Positions 1-6,450 of a stretch of 23,542 bases of DNA are shown here, piece after piece. The stretch is taken from NCBI GenBank assembly GCA_025929595.1, contig JAICQA010000006.1:1-23542 (forward strand), written 5' to 3'. The notes below the pieces were generated by a model. The model was given only the letters and a program-made list of their open reading frames with translations. It had not been told where the DNA came from and made no database searches. Within the stretch, counting starts at the first letter, position 1; every line of letters begins with the position of its first letter. Source of the DNA: Xanthobacteraceae bacterium. Lineage in GTDB: Bacteria > Pseudomonadota > Alphaproteobacteria > Rhizobiales > Xanthobacteraceae. The translations under genes and the position numbers were made by a program.

Positions 1-1
1 C

Positions 2-1345
2 AATCACGGCTGCTACGCCGGCAGCCTTGGCGCGCTGACGAAATGGCTCGCAGAGCAGGCGGAAGGTCTCGGCGTCGACATCTATCCCGGCATCTCGGTG
101 ACCGACGCAATCTTCGGCCCGCGCGGCGAGATCGAGGGCGTGCTCACGGGCGACATGGGTGTCGCGCGCGACGGCAGCCACAAGGACAGCTACACGCCGG
201 GCATGGCGCTCACCGGCAAATACACGCTGATCGCCGAAGGCGCGCGCGGCTCGCTCTCAAAGACTCTGATCGCCCGCTACGGCCTCGCCGATGGGCGCGC
301 GCCGCAGACCTATGGCCTCGGGCTGAAGGAACTATGGGAGTTGCCGAAGGAGAAGCACTGCCCGGGCCTCGTGATGCACACGATGGGCTGGCCGCTCGAC
401 AACCGCACCGGCGGCGGCTCCTTCCTCTATCACTTCGAGGACAATCAGGTCGCCGTCGGCTTCGTCGTGCATCTCAGCTACGACAATCCGTACATCGCGC
501 CCTTCGAAGAGTTTCAGCGCTTCAAGCAGCACCCCTCGATCCGGCCGACCTTTGAAGGCGGCAAACGCGTCGCCTACGGCGCCCGCGCGCTCACCGAAGG
601 CGGCTGGCAGTCGGTGCCGAAGCTTGCATTTCCGGGCGGCGTACTGGTCGGCTGCGGCGCGGGCTTCATGAATGTCCCGCGCATTAAGGGCAGCCACAAC
701 GCAATTGTTTCGGGAATCCTGGCGGCGGAAAGCATCGCGGCTGCGCTGCAGGCCGGCCGCGCGCATGACGAACTGACTGCCTATGACGAGAGCTGGCGCG
801 GCTCCTCGATCGGCCGCGACCTCAAGCCGGTGCGCAACGTCAAGCCGCTCTGGTCGCGCTTCGGCACGGTGCTTGGCATCGGCCTTGGCGGCCTCGACAT
901 GTGGCTGAACACGCTCCTGCGCCTCTCGCCGTTCGGCACGTTGAAGCATGGCAAGCCGGACTACGCCTCGCTCCGTCCTGCGTCGGAGTTCAAGCCGATC
1001 CTTTATCCGAAACCCGACGGCGAAGTGAGCTTCGACAAGCTCTCATCCGTGTTCCTCTCGAACACGAACCATGAAGAGCACCAGCCAATACATCTCGTCG
1101 TGCGCGACATGCAGTTGCAGAAATCGTCCGAGCACGACGTCTATGGCGGCCCGTCGCCGCGCTATTGTCCGGCCGGTGTGTATGAGTGGGTGCAAGAATC
1201 GTCAGAAGCGGGCGGCGGCGCGCGCTACGTGATCAACGCGCAGAACTGCGTCCACTGCAAGACGTGCGACATCAAGGACCCGAACCAGAACATCACCTGG
1301 ATCGCGCCTGAAGGCGGCGGCGGTCCGAACTATCCGAATATGTGA
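2..1345 (+). CDS. Electron transfer flavoprotein-ubiquinone oxidoreductase, 3' part
   Basis: This enzyme passes electrons from reduced electron-transfer flavoprotein (fed by acyl-CoA and other dehydrogenases) to ubiquinone at the inner membrane, using FAD and a [4Fe-4S] cluster. The reading frame is open from base 2, so the gene starts outside the window. About 447 residues are visible. The family is usually about 550 long, so the N-terminal FAD-binding GxGxxG part is missing here. The visible start reads NHGCYAGSLGALTKWL, typical of the family. The C-terminal cluster-binding region is intact: a Cys at codon 1166 in YCPAGVYE, and then CVHCKTC with Cys codons at 1247, 1256 and 1265, followed by DIKDPNQNI. 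It ends 12 bases before the end of the convergent small gene. A GTG at 98 looks like a start, but conserved family sequence continues upstream of it, so it is internal. Confidence 0.95.
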   Translation, partial: NHGCYAGSLGALTKWLAEQAEGLGVDIYPGISVTDAIFGPRGEIEGVLTGDMGVARDGSHKDSYTPGMALTGKYTLIAEGARGSLSKTLIARYGLADGRAPQTYGLGLKELWELPKEKHCPGLVMHTMGWPLDNRTGGGSFLYHFEDNQVAVGFVVHLSYDNPYIAPFEEFQRFKQHPSIRPTFEGGKRVAYGARALTEGGWQSVPKLAFPGGVLVGCGAGFMNVPRIKGSHNAIVSGILAAESIAAALQAGRAHDELTAYDESWRGSSIGRDLKPVRNVKPLWSRFGTVLGIGLGGLDMWLNTLLRLSPFGTLKHGKPDYASLRPASEFKPILYPKPDGEVSFDKLSSVFLSNTNHEEHQPIHLVVRDMQLQKSSEHDVYGGPSPRYCPAGVYEWVQESSEAGGGARYVINAQNCVHCKTCDIKDPNQNITWIAPEGGGGPNYPNM

Positions 1346-1357
1346 CGCGGCTGGCGT

Positions 1358-1606
1358 TTATTCGCTTGCAGGCGATTTGCGCGGCCGATAGGCACAGGCT
1401 GCACCAAGGGTGCCGCCCAACCAGCACGCCGGGCAACCACCGATTGGAATCAGCGAGCCAAATGCCATCGCGATTCCAAGGGTTGGATAGGTGCCGAGCA
1501 AACTGATCCCTCCCGCGAATAGCGCAACAGCCACCGCGCCTCGCAAGAGATAAGCTGTGAGGCTCGGGCCGATCAGCCACAGAGTGCCGTTGCGGATGAC
1601 GCTCAT
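1358..1606 (-). CDS. Small membrane protein with a CPxC motif, unknown function
   Basis: An 82-aa protein of unknown function. It has two or three hydrophobic stretches (about residues 15-38 and 42-72) and a basic, polar C-terminus. The notable feature is GGCPACWLGG near residues 56-65: two cysteines in a CPxC arrangement at the edge of a hydrophobic segment, with a third Cys shortly after in GAACAY. The layout is faintly like the YgaP-type transmembrane/DUF2892 family, which also ends its helix pair with a Cys-Pro, but I cannot assign it to that family. The ATG at 1606 has only a weak AGG upstream. It lies downstream of the SH3-domain gene on the same strand with a 64-base gap, and converges on the oxidoreductase gene. 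Codon use looks like its neighbours. A real gene is likely but not certain. Confidence 0.6.
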   Translation of the reverse strand: MSVIRNGTLWLIGPSLTAYLLRGAVAVALFAGGISLLGTYPTLGIAMAFGSLIPIGGCPACWLGGTLGAACAYRPRKSPASE

Positions 1607-1670
1607 CGCCTGAATATACGTCCGGGAGATGCCGCTCGTTGCCGCAAATCGGAGCTTGGTTGACGGGCGG

Positions 1671-2249
1671 TTAGCGCTCGCTATCGCAGCAGCCGGACAA
1701 GAACATTCCGTCCCGCGTCTCTACGCGCGCGCTGAAGGAAAAGACGCGATCCGACATGCCGTCCGAGCAGGTCTGCCGCGCTTCGATGGTCGCGCTTGCC
1801 ACCGGCCCATCCTTCGGTGCGACACGCCAGACGATCGTGCTGTTGCGGCTCCGCTGCACGGCTGCGACCTGCGCCGCCGCCGGCTTCAGGTCCGGTGTGC
1901 TGTAGGTCAGCGTGTCGCCGGCAAGCGTGAACGACCAGAACGGCTCCGTGCCGACGCATTGCAGCGGCGAGGGCGGCCGCTCGCCCGGGGCGGATTGCGG
2001 CCGCAGGAATCGCGCCGACGCCCAGCCTTCGAGCCGGCCGGATCGCACGTAGACCCAGCCATCGGCGCGCTTGAGCGCTTCGATCCCGAACGCCGCCGGC
2101 GGCAGCGCACCCGCGAGCGGCGCGCCCGCTCGCGGTTCGGTGCGCAGATTGAGGACGTTGTCGAAAGCGACACCCGTCACCTCGACGGTCTCCGCCTGCG
2201 CCGCGCCGACGGCGGCGCAAAGGCAGAGTGCCGTGAAAGCAGCGCGCAT
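1671..2249 (-). CDS. Secreted SH3-domain protein with COG3650-like C-terminal domain
   Basis: A 192-aa exported protein. I chose the ATG at 2249 because it starts directly with a signal peptide (MRAAFTALCLCAAVGAAQA, cleavage probably after AQA) and sits 7 bases after the stop of the upstream gene; the longer open frame begins inside that gene. Residues about 25-80 form a bacterial SH3 domain (VLNLRTEPRAGAP, then DGWVYVRSGRLEGWASARFL), a fold that commonly binds peptidoglycan or other envelope ligands. The second half begins CVGTEPFWSFTLAGD and resembles the GTEPFW-containing envelope proteins grouped as COG3650. It ends SGCCDSER, with two adjacent cysteines. It probably acts in the periplasm or at the wall; the exact role is unknown. 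It is likely co-transcribed with the binding-protein gene before it. Confidence 0.8.
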   Translation of the reverse strand: MRAAFTALCLCAAVGAAQAETVEVTGVAFDNVLNLRTEPRAGAPLAGALPPAAFGIEALKRADGWVYVRSGRLEGWASARFLRPQSAPGERPPSPLQCVGTEPFWSFTLAGDTLTYSTPDLKPAAAQVAAVQRSRNSTIVWRVAPKDGPVASATIEARQTCSDGMSDRVFSFSARVETRDGMFLSGCCDSER

Positions 2250-2256
2250 GGCGAGC

Positions 2257-3216
2257 TTACTTAGCCCGCAGGCCCGCCGCATCGACCACCTTCGACCAGC
2301 GCTTCTCTTCTTCCTCAAGCCGCTTCTTGAACTCGGCGGGTGTGATGCCGACGGGCTGAAAGCCGAACTTCGTCATCTGCGCTTTCACGTCCTCGGAATC
2401 GAGCGCGCCTTTCACTTCCTTATAGAGCCGGTCGACGATCGCGTCGGGCGTCGCGGCCGGCGCCACCATGGCCATCCACGCCTCGGCTTGCACGCCCTCG
2501 ACCCCTTGCTCCGCGAAGGTCGGCACGTCGGGTAGCGCAGGCCAGCGCTTGGGCGTCGATACTGCGATCATCTTGATCGTGCCGGCTTGCGCATGTCCGG
2601 TCACGGCGTTCGGCGCGAGCGTTGCCATATGCGTGTCGCCTGCGATCACGGCCGCCACCGCGTCGGGCGAGCTCTTGTAAGGAATGTGCTGGATTTCCGT
2701 CCCGCTCTGTTGTGCGACCAGCACCATCGACAGGTGCGAGATAGAGCCGATCCCGATCGACGAATAATTATATTTGCCCGGGTTCTTTTTCAGGAGCGCG
2801 ATTAGTTCCTTCAGATTGTTCACGCCGAGCTTCGAACTCACGACGAGCACGCTCGGCTGTGTCGCGAGGATCGTAACGGGCTGCAGGTCCTTCTTGGGAT
2901 CGAAGGTCATCTTGGTCGTCATTGGATTGACGATGAGCGGTCCCGGAATGGTCGTGCCGAAGGTGTATCCGTCGGCCTCCGCCTTCGCGACGGCGTCGGC
3001 GCCGATATTGCCGCCGGCGCCCGGGCGGTTATGCACGACGAACGGCTGATTGAGTTTTTTCTGCAGATGATCGGCGATGACACGCGACACGAGATCGGGC
3101 GTCGAACCCGGCCCGAAGCCGACGATGATGTTGACCGCCTGTTTCGGCCAGTCCTGCGCCGTCGCGGGACCGGCTGCGAGCGCTGCCAGCAGTGCCAGAG
3201 CCAGTGTTTTTCTCAT
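2257..3216 (-). CDS. Tripartite tricarboxylate transporter (Bug/TctC) substrate-binding protein
   Basis: A 319-aa periplasmic solute-binding protein of the Bug/TctC family, whose members bind carboxylates and other small acids. The ATG at 3216 is favoured over an earlier in-frame one because it opens with a signal peptide (MRKTLALALLAALAAGPATAQ) and has a strong GGGAGGAAGGG ribosome site just upstream. Family marks include WPKQAVNIIVGFGPGSTPD at the mature N-terminus, HNRPGAGGNIGADAVAKA, YNYSSIGIGSISHLSM and the C-terminal WSKVVDAAGLR. Length is normal for the family. No tctA or tctB membrane gene is nearby, so this is an orphan receptor, as most Bug proteins are. It may share a membrane partner elsewhere in the genome. 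Its ligand cannot be read from the sequence. The SH3-domain gene follows 7 bases later. Confidence 0.93.
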   Translation of the reverse strand: MRKTLALALLAALAAGPATAQDWPKQAVNIIVGFGPGSTPDLVSRVIADHLQKKLNQPFVVHNRPGAGGNIGADAVAKAEADGYTFGTTIPGPLIVNPMTTKMTFDPKKDLQPVTILATQPSVLVVSSKLGVNNLKELIALLKKNPGKYNYSSIGIGSISHLSMVLVAQQSGTEIQHIPYKSSPDAVAAVIAGDTHMATLAPNAVTGHAQAGTIKMIAVSTPKRWPALPDVPTFAEQGVEGVQAEAWMAMVAPAATPDAIVDRLYKEVKGALDSEDVKAQMTKFGFQPVGITPAEFKKRLEEEEKRWSKVVDAAGLRAK

Positions 3217-3390
3217 CCCTTCCTCCCAAATTTGTCTTGTGCACCCGGCGCTAATGGCCTCAGCGGCGCAGACGCCATCGAACCACAGCCCATGGCCAGC
3301 AGCAATCGTGCATGTCATGCGGCATAGTTTCAGCGCGCCCTCTCCGTGCTAGTACTTTGGTTGCGAGATTTGGCGCGGGGGAGCTACGCC

Positions 3391-3594
3391 ATGATGGCCG
3401 CCGTATTTGCGACGATGACGCTCGCGCTGATTGTCGGCTGGTTTTCACGCCCGCGGGTGGCGATCGGCCTCGCGGTCCTTTGTCTGTTGCTCGCGATCAA
3501 GCTGTTCCTGTTTGAAATCTATTCGCCCGAAACCGGTTTCCGGATGCCCTGGATTCAGACCGAGTTTGTTGTGGCGCCCCGGCGTGGGGCATGA
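3391..3594 (+). CDS. Small two-helix membrane protein upstream of dsbB (DUF5993-like)
   Basis: A 67-aa protein with two hydrophobic helices (about residues 3-18 and 22-41), an arginine-proline turn between them (FSRPR), and a tail reading EIYSPETGFRMPWIQTEF. The start at 3391 is chosen because GGGGGAG lies 7 bases before it; a GTG at 3346 would add 15 residues without a better ribosome site. The stop is one base before the start of the dsbB-like gene, so the two are almost certainly translated together. Small membrane proteins of the DUF5993 type occur next to dsbB genes, and the size and helix pattern fit, but I give that family name only as a resemblance. A role as a partner or stabiliser of the DsbB-like protein is inference from position. 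Confidence 0.72.
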   Translation: MMAAVFATMTLALIVGWFSRPRVAIGLAVLCLLLAIKLFLFEIYSPETGFRMPWIQTEFVVAPRRGA

Positions 3595-3595
3595 C

Positions 3596-4192
3596 ATGAG
3601 CGCCGAATCCGCCGCGCCCGTCGAGCAACGTCTCGCACCACTGCTCAATTACCTCTTCTTGTTCCTGATGCTGCTGGTCATCGCGGCGATCCTGACCGCT
3701 GCCATGACGCTGCAATATGGTTATGGCGAACTGCCATGCCCGCTTTGCCTCCTGCAGCGCGTGGCGCTGTTCGGCGTCTGCTTCGGGATCATGCAGCAAT
3801 TTCGCCACGGCTTCTCGTACCGCAACAGCGGCCTCAGCATGTTGTTCGCGATCTTCCTGCTGATCGTGTCGGTGCGTCAGACGCTGCTCGATATCTATCC
3901 ACGTCCCGGTCACGAATATATCGGCTCGGCCGTGTTCGGCCTGCACATGCCGGTATGGTCCATCCTGATCGCGCTCGCGTTGCTGATCGCCTTTGCGGTC
4001 AAGTTCTCGATCCTTGGTGGCGGTGAAAAGCTTGCCGCAGTCCGCGCGCAGGCGTTTCCGCTGCTCGACCGTCTTGCAACGGTGCTTTGTGTCTATGTAA
4101 TCGCGCTTTGCATGGTCAATTTCGTCTCCGTGGTTTTGCAATGCGGCCTCGGCGAATGTCATACTTTCGGTTACGCACTGCTCCCAAAATGA
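3596..4192 (+). CDS. DsbB-family disulfide bond formation protein, variant cysteine layout
   Basis: DsbB proteins reoxidise a periplasmic thiol oxidase (DsbA type) and pass the electrons to quinone. The 198-aa product has five predicted helices. The first (about residues 17-38) is followed by ELPCPLCLLQR, the quinone-proximal CxxC plus the conserved Arg. The periplasmic loop between helices three and four (YPRPGHEYIGSAVFGLHMP) holds no cysteine, whereas E. coli DsbB has its second redox pair (Cys104/Cys130) there. Instead an extra fifth helix (LATVLCVYVIALCMVNFV) is followed by QCGLGECHTF near the C-terminus. That places a CxxxxC pair on the same, periplasmic side. The ATG at 3596 is preferred over upstream frame extensions because it begins one base after the stop of the preceding small gene. 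A 99-aa membrane protein gene follows 7 bases after the stop. Confidence 0.88.
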   Translation: MSAESAAPVEQRLAPLLNYLFLFLMLLVIAAILTAAMTLQYGYGELPCPLCLLQRVALFGVCFGIMQQFRHGFSYRNSGLSMLFAIFLLIVSVRQTLLDIYPRPGHEYIGSAVFGLHMPVWSILIALALLIAFAVKFSILGGGEKLAAVRAQAFPLLDRLATVLCVYVIALCMVNFVSVVLQCGLGECHTFGYALLPK

Positions 4193-4199
4193 GTGAGAC

Positions 4200-4499
4200 A
4201 TGAATTCCGCGGCTCCCGGCTTGCCTGATTGGTATCGCGCAGTGATCCTGTTGGTCGCCGGCCTTATCGTCGCCTACGGCATCTACGCGCTCTATGCCGC
4301 GGCGACCGGCTGGAGCGCCTTGCCGTCCAATCTGATCGTTATTCTTTACTTTCTGCTGGTATTGATCGTCGCGCCTGCGCTGGCGGCCTGGGCCTTCGCG
4401 CTCGCATGGCAGGATCGCAATCTTCAGCTCGCGACGATCCTGACCGCGATCCCCGCCGCCATCCTGTTGCTGCGTGCGGTTTTCGTTGGCGGCCTCTAG
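4200..4499 (+). CDS. Hypothetical three-helix membrane protein
   Basis: A 99-aa protein I do not recognise. It has three hydrophobic segments: about residues 12-35 (WYRAVILLVAGLIVAYGIYAL), 42-67 and 75-95. There are no cysteines or obvious catalytic residues. It starts 7 bases after the dsbB-like stop, with GAGTGAG as ribosome site, and so probably belongs to the same transcript as the 67-aa protein and the DsbB variant. A helper role in that set is possible but is inferred from position only. The 113 bases after it, before lemA, contain no gene. Confidence 0.72.
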   Translation: MNSAAPGLPDWYRAVILLVAGLIVAYGIYALYAAATGWSALPSNLIVILYFLLVLIVAPALAAWAFALAWQDRNLQLATILTAIPAAILLLRAVFVGGL

Positions 4500-4595
4500 C
4501 CGGCGCTGCTCTCCCGCTCATGGAAAGACCGATCCCACGCCGCACTTCAGGGAGGACGAAAGGCCGCTTTCTGCGCTACGTTCCATTCGGTGTCT

Positions 4596-4608
4596 GACTC
4601 AGGGAGTC
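4596..4608 (+). promoter_or_regulatory. Small hairpin overlapping the lemA ribosome binding site
   Basis: GACTC, a three-base loop AGG, then GAGTC forms a perfect 5-bp inverted repeat. The loop and second arm contain AGGGAG, the only good ribosome site for the lemA start at 4613 (seven bases downstream). If it folds in the mRNA, it would partly hide the site. The stem is short and could be chance. Confidence 0.25.
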
Positions 4609-4612
4609 GAAG

Positions 4613-5182
4613 ATGTCCACGTCCTGGATTGTTCTCGGCGTTCTAGCCGCGATCGTTCTTTACATTGTCTACGTCTATAACGGCCTTGTCGCGCTCCGGC
4701 AGCGCGTCAATCAATCTTTCGCAGACGTGGACGTGCAGTTGAAGCAGCGGCACGATCTCGTCCCCAATCTCGTCGAGACCGTGAAGGGCTACGCCCAGCA
4801 CGAGCGCGGCACACTCGAAGCCGTCGTGCAGGCGCGCAACGCCGCCGTCGCCGCCGGCGGCTCCGGCGACACCGCGCAGGTCGCGGCTGCGGAGAACATG
4901 CTGACCGGCGCGCTGCGCCAGTTGTTCGCGCTCGCCGAGGCCTATCCGGACCTCAAGGCCAACACGAATTTTCTCCAGTTGCAGACCGAGCTGGCCGATA
5001 TCGAGAACAAGATCGCGGCCGCCCGCCGCTTCTTCAACAACGCCGTGCAGGAATACAACACCGGCATCGAGCAGTTGCCGGCGGCCCTCTTCGCCGGCTC
5101 GCTCGGCTTCCGCCACCGCGAGTTCTTCGATCTCGGCGAGACGCGCCCGCAGCTCGAGCAGGCACCGAGCGTGAAGTTCTAG
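4613..5182 (+). CDS. lemA: LemA family membrane protein (first copy)
   Basis: A 189-aa LemA-family protein: one N-terminal transmembrane helix (about residues 5-25), a very short N-terminus, then an alpha-helical domain. Family marks are YNGLVALRQRVNQSFADVDV, QLKQRHDLVPNLVETVKGYA, LFALAEAYPDLKANTNFLQL and RRFFNNAVQEYNTGIEQLP. The biochemical role of LemA is not settled. It is widely found next to membrane proteases, DUF2207 or TPM-domain proteins. Here it precedes an HtpX-like protease by 76 bases on the same strand, a common pairing. AGGGAG seven bases upstream supports the ATG at 4613. A second full lemA lies at 20347-20904 and a decayed fragment at about 23040-23139. Confidence 0.95.
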   Translation: MSTSWIVLGVLAAIVLYIVYVYNGLVALRQRVNQSFADVDVQLKQRHDLVPNLVETVKGYAQHERGTLEAVVQARNAAVAAGGSGDTAQVAAAENMLTGALRQLFALAEAYPDLKANTNFLQLQTELADIENKIAAARRFFNNAVQEYNTGIEQLPAALFAGSLGFRHREFFDLGETRPQLEQAPSVKF

Positions 5183-5191
5183 TTTCGGTAT

Positions 5192-5244
5192 CGTCATCCT
5201 GAGGTGCAAGCCCGGCTTGGCCGGGCGAGCCTCGAAGGATGACG
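5192..5244. repeat. REP-like palindromic intergenic repeat
   Basis: CGTCATCCT at 5192-5200 is matched by its reverse complement AGGATGACG at 5236-5244. Inside are nested inverted repeats, GAGG with CCTC and GCCCGG with CCGGGC. The whole would fold into one long hairpin. GTCATCCTGAGG...CCTCGAAGGATGAC elements are familiar interspersed repeats in Bradyrhizobium and relatives. It fills most of the gap between lemA and htpX and could affect mRNA stability or read-through between them. Confidence 0.8.
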
Positions 5245-5258
5245 GCGGGTAGGATTTC

Positions 5259-6434
5259 ATGGCCGCCTACGGTCTTTACTCCCACATTCGCGCCAACCGG
5301 GTGCGGTCCGGTCTGCTGCTCGTCGGGCTGTTCTTGCTCGTTTATTTACTGAGCTATGCCGGCGCGTTGATTGCTTCGGTGGTCTTCAATGGCGATGCAC
5401 CGCTCGACTATCTTCTGCGGACCGCGCGCGACTATTTTATCGCATCGATTCCGTTCGTCACCGTCGGCACGGCGATCTGGCTGTGGATCGCCTGGCAGTT
5501 CCACCAGCGCATGATCGATGCCGCCGTCGGCAGTCACGACGTCGCGCGCCAGGAGGAGCCGCGGCTCTACAATCTCCTGGAAAATCTCTGCATCTCGCGC
5601 GGCATTCCGATGCCGAAGCTCAAGGTGGTGGAAGACACCGCGCTCAACGCCTTCGCGACCGGCCTGAACGAGAAGCAATACGCGATCTCGGTCACGCGCG
5701 GGTTGATGGAGCGGCTCGACGACGCGGAGCTGGAGGCCGTGCTCGGCCATGAGCTGACGCATATCAGGAACGGCGACGTACGCATGCTCGTCATCGCCGT
5801 CGTGATCGCGGGCGTGATTTCCTTCGTGGGCGAACTGATCTTCCGCGGCCTGTTCCGCGGCGGCATTCGCATGGGCGGAGGAAGCAGCGGCGGCAGCGGC
5901 AACAAGAAGGGCGGCGGCGCGGTAGTCGTGGTTCTCATCGCGCTCGCCATCGTGGCGCTCGCCTGGATCCTTTCCATCGTCATTCGCTTCGCCTTGTCGC
6001 GCTCGCGCGAATATCTTGCCGACGCCGGCGCAGTCGAGCTCACGAAGAATCCCGACGCCATGATCATGGCATTGCGCAAGATCGAGGGCCGGGGCGAATT
6101 GCAGCGCGCGACCGCGTCGATCATGGAAATGTGCGTCGACAATCCGCATTCGGGCTTCGTCGACATTTTCTCGACCCATCCGGCGGTGCCGGATCGCGTC
6201 GCAGCGCTGGTGCAGATGGCCGGCGGCCGCGATCCCGGCCCGCTGCCGTCGATCGCGCCCGCGGGCGAAGATCCTTTCGGGCCGCTGCCGGCCGAAGACC
6301 CCTGGGCAGACCAACCCGTTCGCCAGGCCCCGCCACCCTATGGTGAAACCGGTCCGTGGGATCAGCGGCCGTCGCTTGCGGAAAATCCGCTCGACCCGTG
6401 GCAATGGGGCCCGTGGGGCCCGCGCAAGAGCTAG
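5259..6434 (+). CDS. HtpX-like M48 membrane metalloprotease
   Basis: A 391-aa zinc endopeptidase of the M48 family, integral to the inner membrane and expected to act in membrane-protein quality control. Two N-terminal helices (about residues 17-40 and 64-82) precede the catalytic core. The zinc motif is HELTH (His164, Glu165, His168). The third ligand is Glu251 in SREYLADAGAVEL. Two more hydrophobic segments lie between them (about 175-193 and 221-243), separated by a Gly/Ser/Lys-rich loop (GGGSSGGSGNKKGGG). After the core, from about residue 325, comes a proline- and tryptophan-rich tail (APAGEDPFGPLP, DQRPSLAENPLDPW) not found in E. coli HtpX (293 aa), which accounts for the greater length. 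The gene follows lemA, a usual partner. It ends 16 bases from the convergent hydrolase gene. I leave the symbol blank because this long form may not be orthologous to E. coli htpX. Confidence 0.93.
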   Translation: MAAYGLYSHIRANRVRSGLLLVGLFLLVYLLSYAGALIASVVFNGDAPLDYLLRTARDYFIASIPFVTVGTAIWLWIAWQFHQRMIDAAVGSHDVARQEEPRLYNLLENLCISRGIPMPKLKVVEDTALNAFATGLNEKQYAISVTRGLMERLDDAELEAVLGHELTHIRNGDVRMLVIAVVIAGVISFVGELIFRGLFRGGIRMGGGSSGGSGNKKGGGAVVVVLIALAIVALAWILSIVIRFALSRSREYLADAGAVELTKNPDAMIMALRKIEGRGELQRATASIMEMCVDNPHSGFVDIFSTHPAVPDRVAALVQMAGGRDPGPLPSIAPAGEDPFGPLPAEDPWADQPVRQAPPPYGETGPWDQRPSLAENPLDPWQWGPWGPRKS

Positions 6435-6450
6435 AGAACCGGACCCCGCG

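Noticed and set aside
98..100. GTG as start of the ETF-ubiquinone oxidoreductase
   Set aside because: Conserved family sequence continues in frame upstream to the window edge, so the gene is cut by the window rather than short.
5346..6404. A long minus-strand open frame (352 codons) opposite htpX
   Set aside because: It lies wholly antisense to the protease gene, has Arg/His/Asp-rich composition and no recognisable domain.
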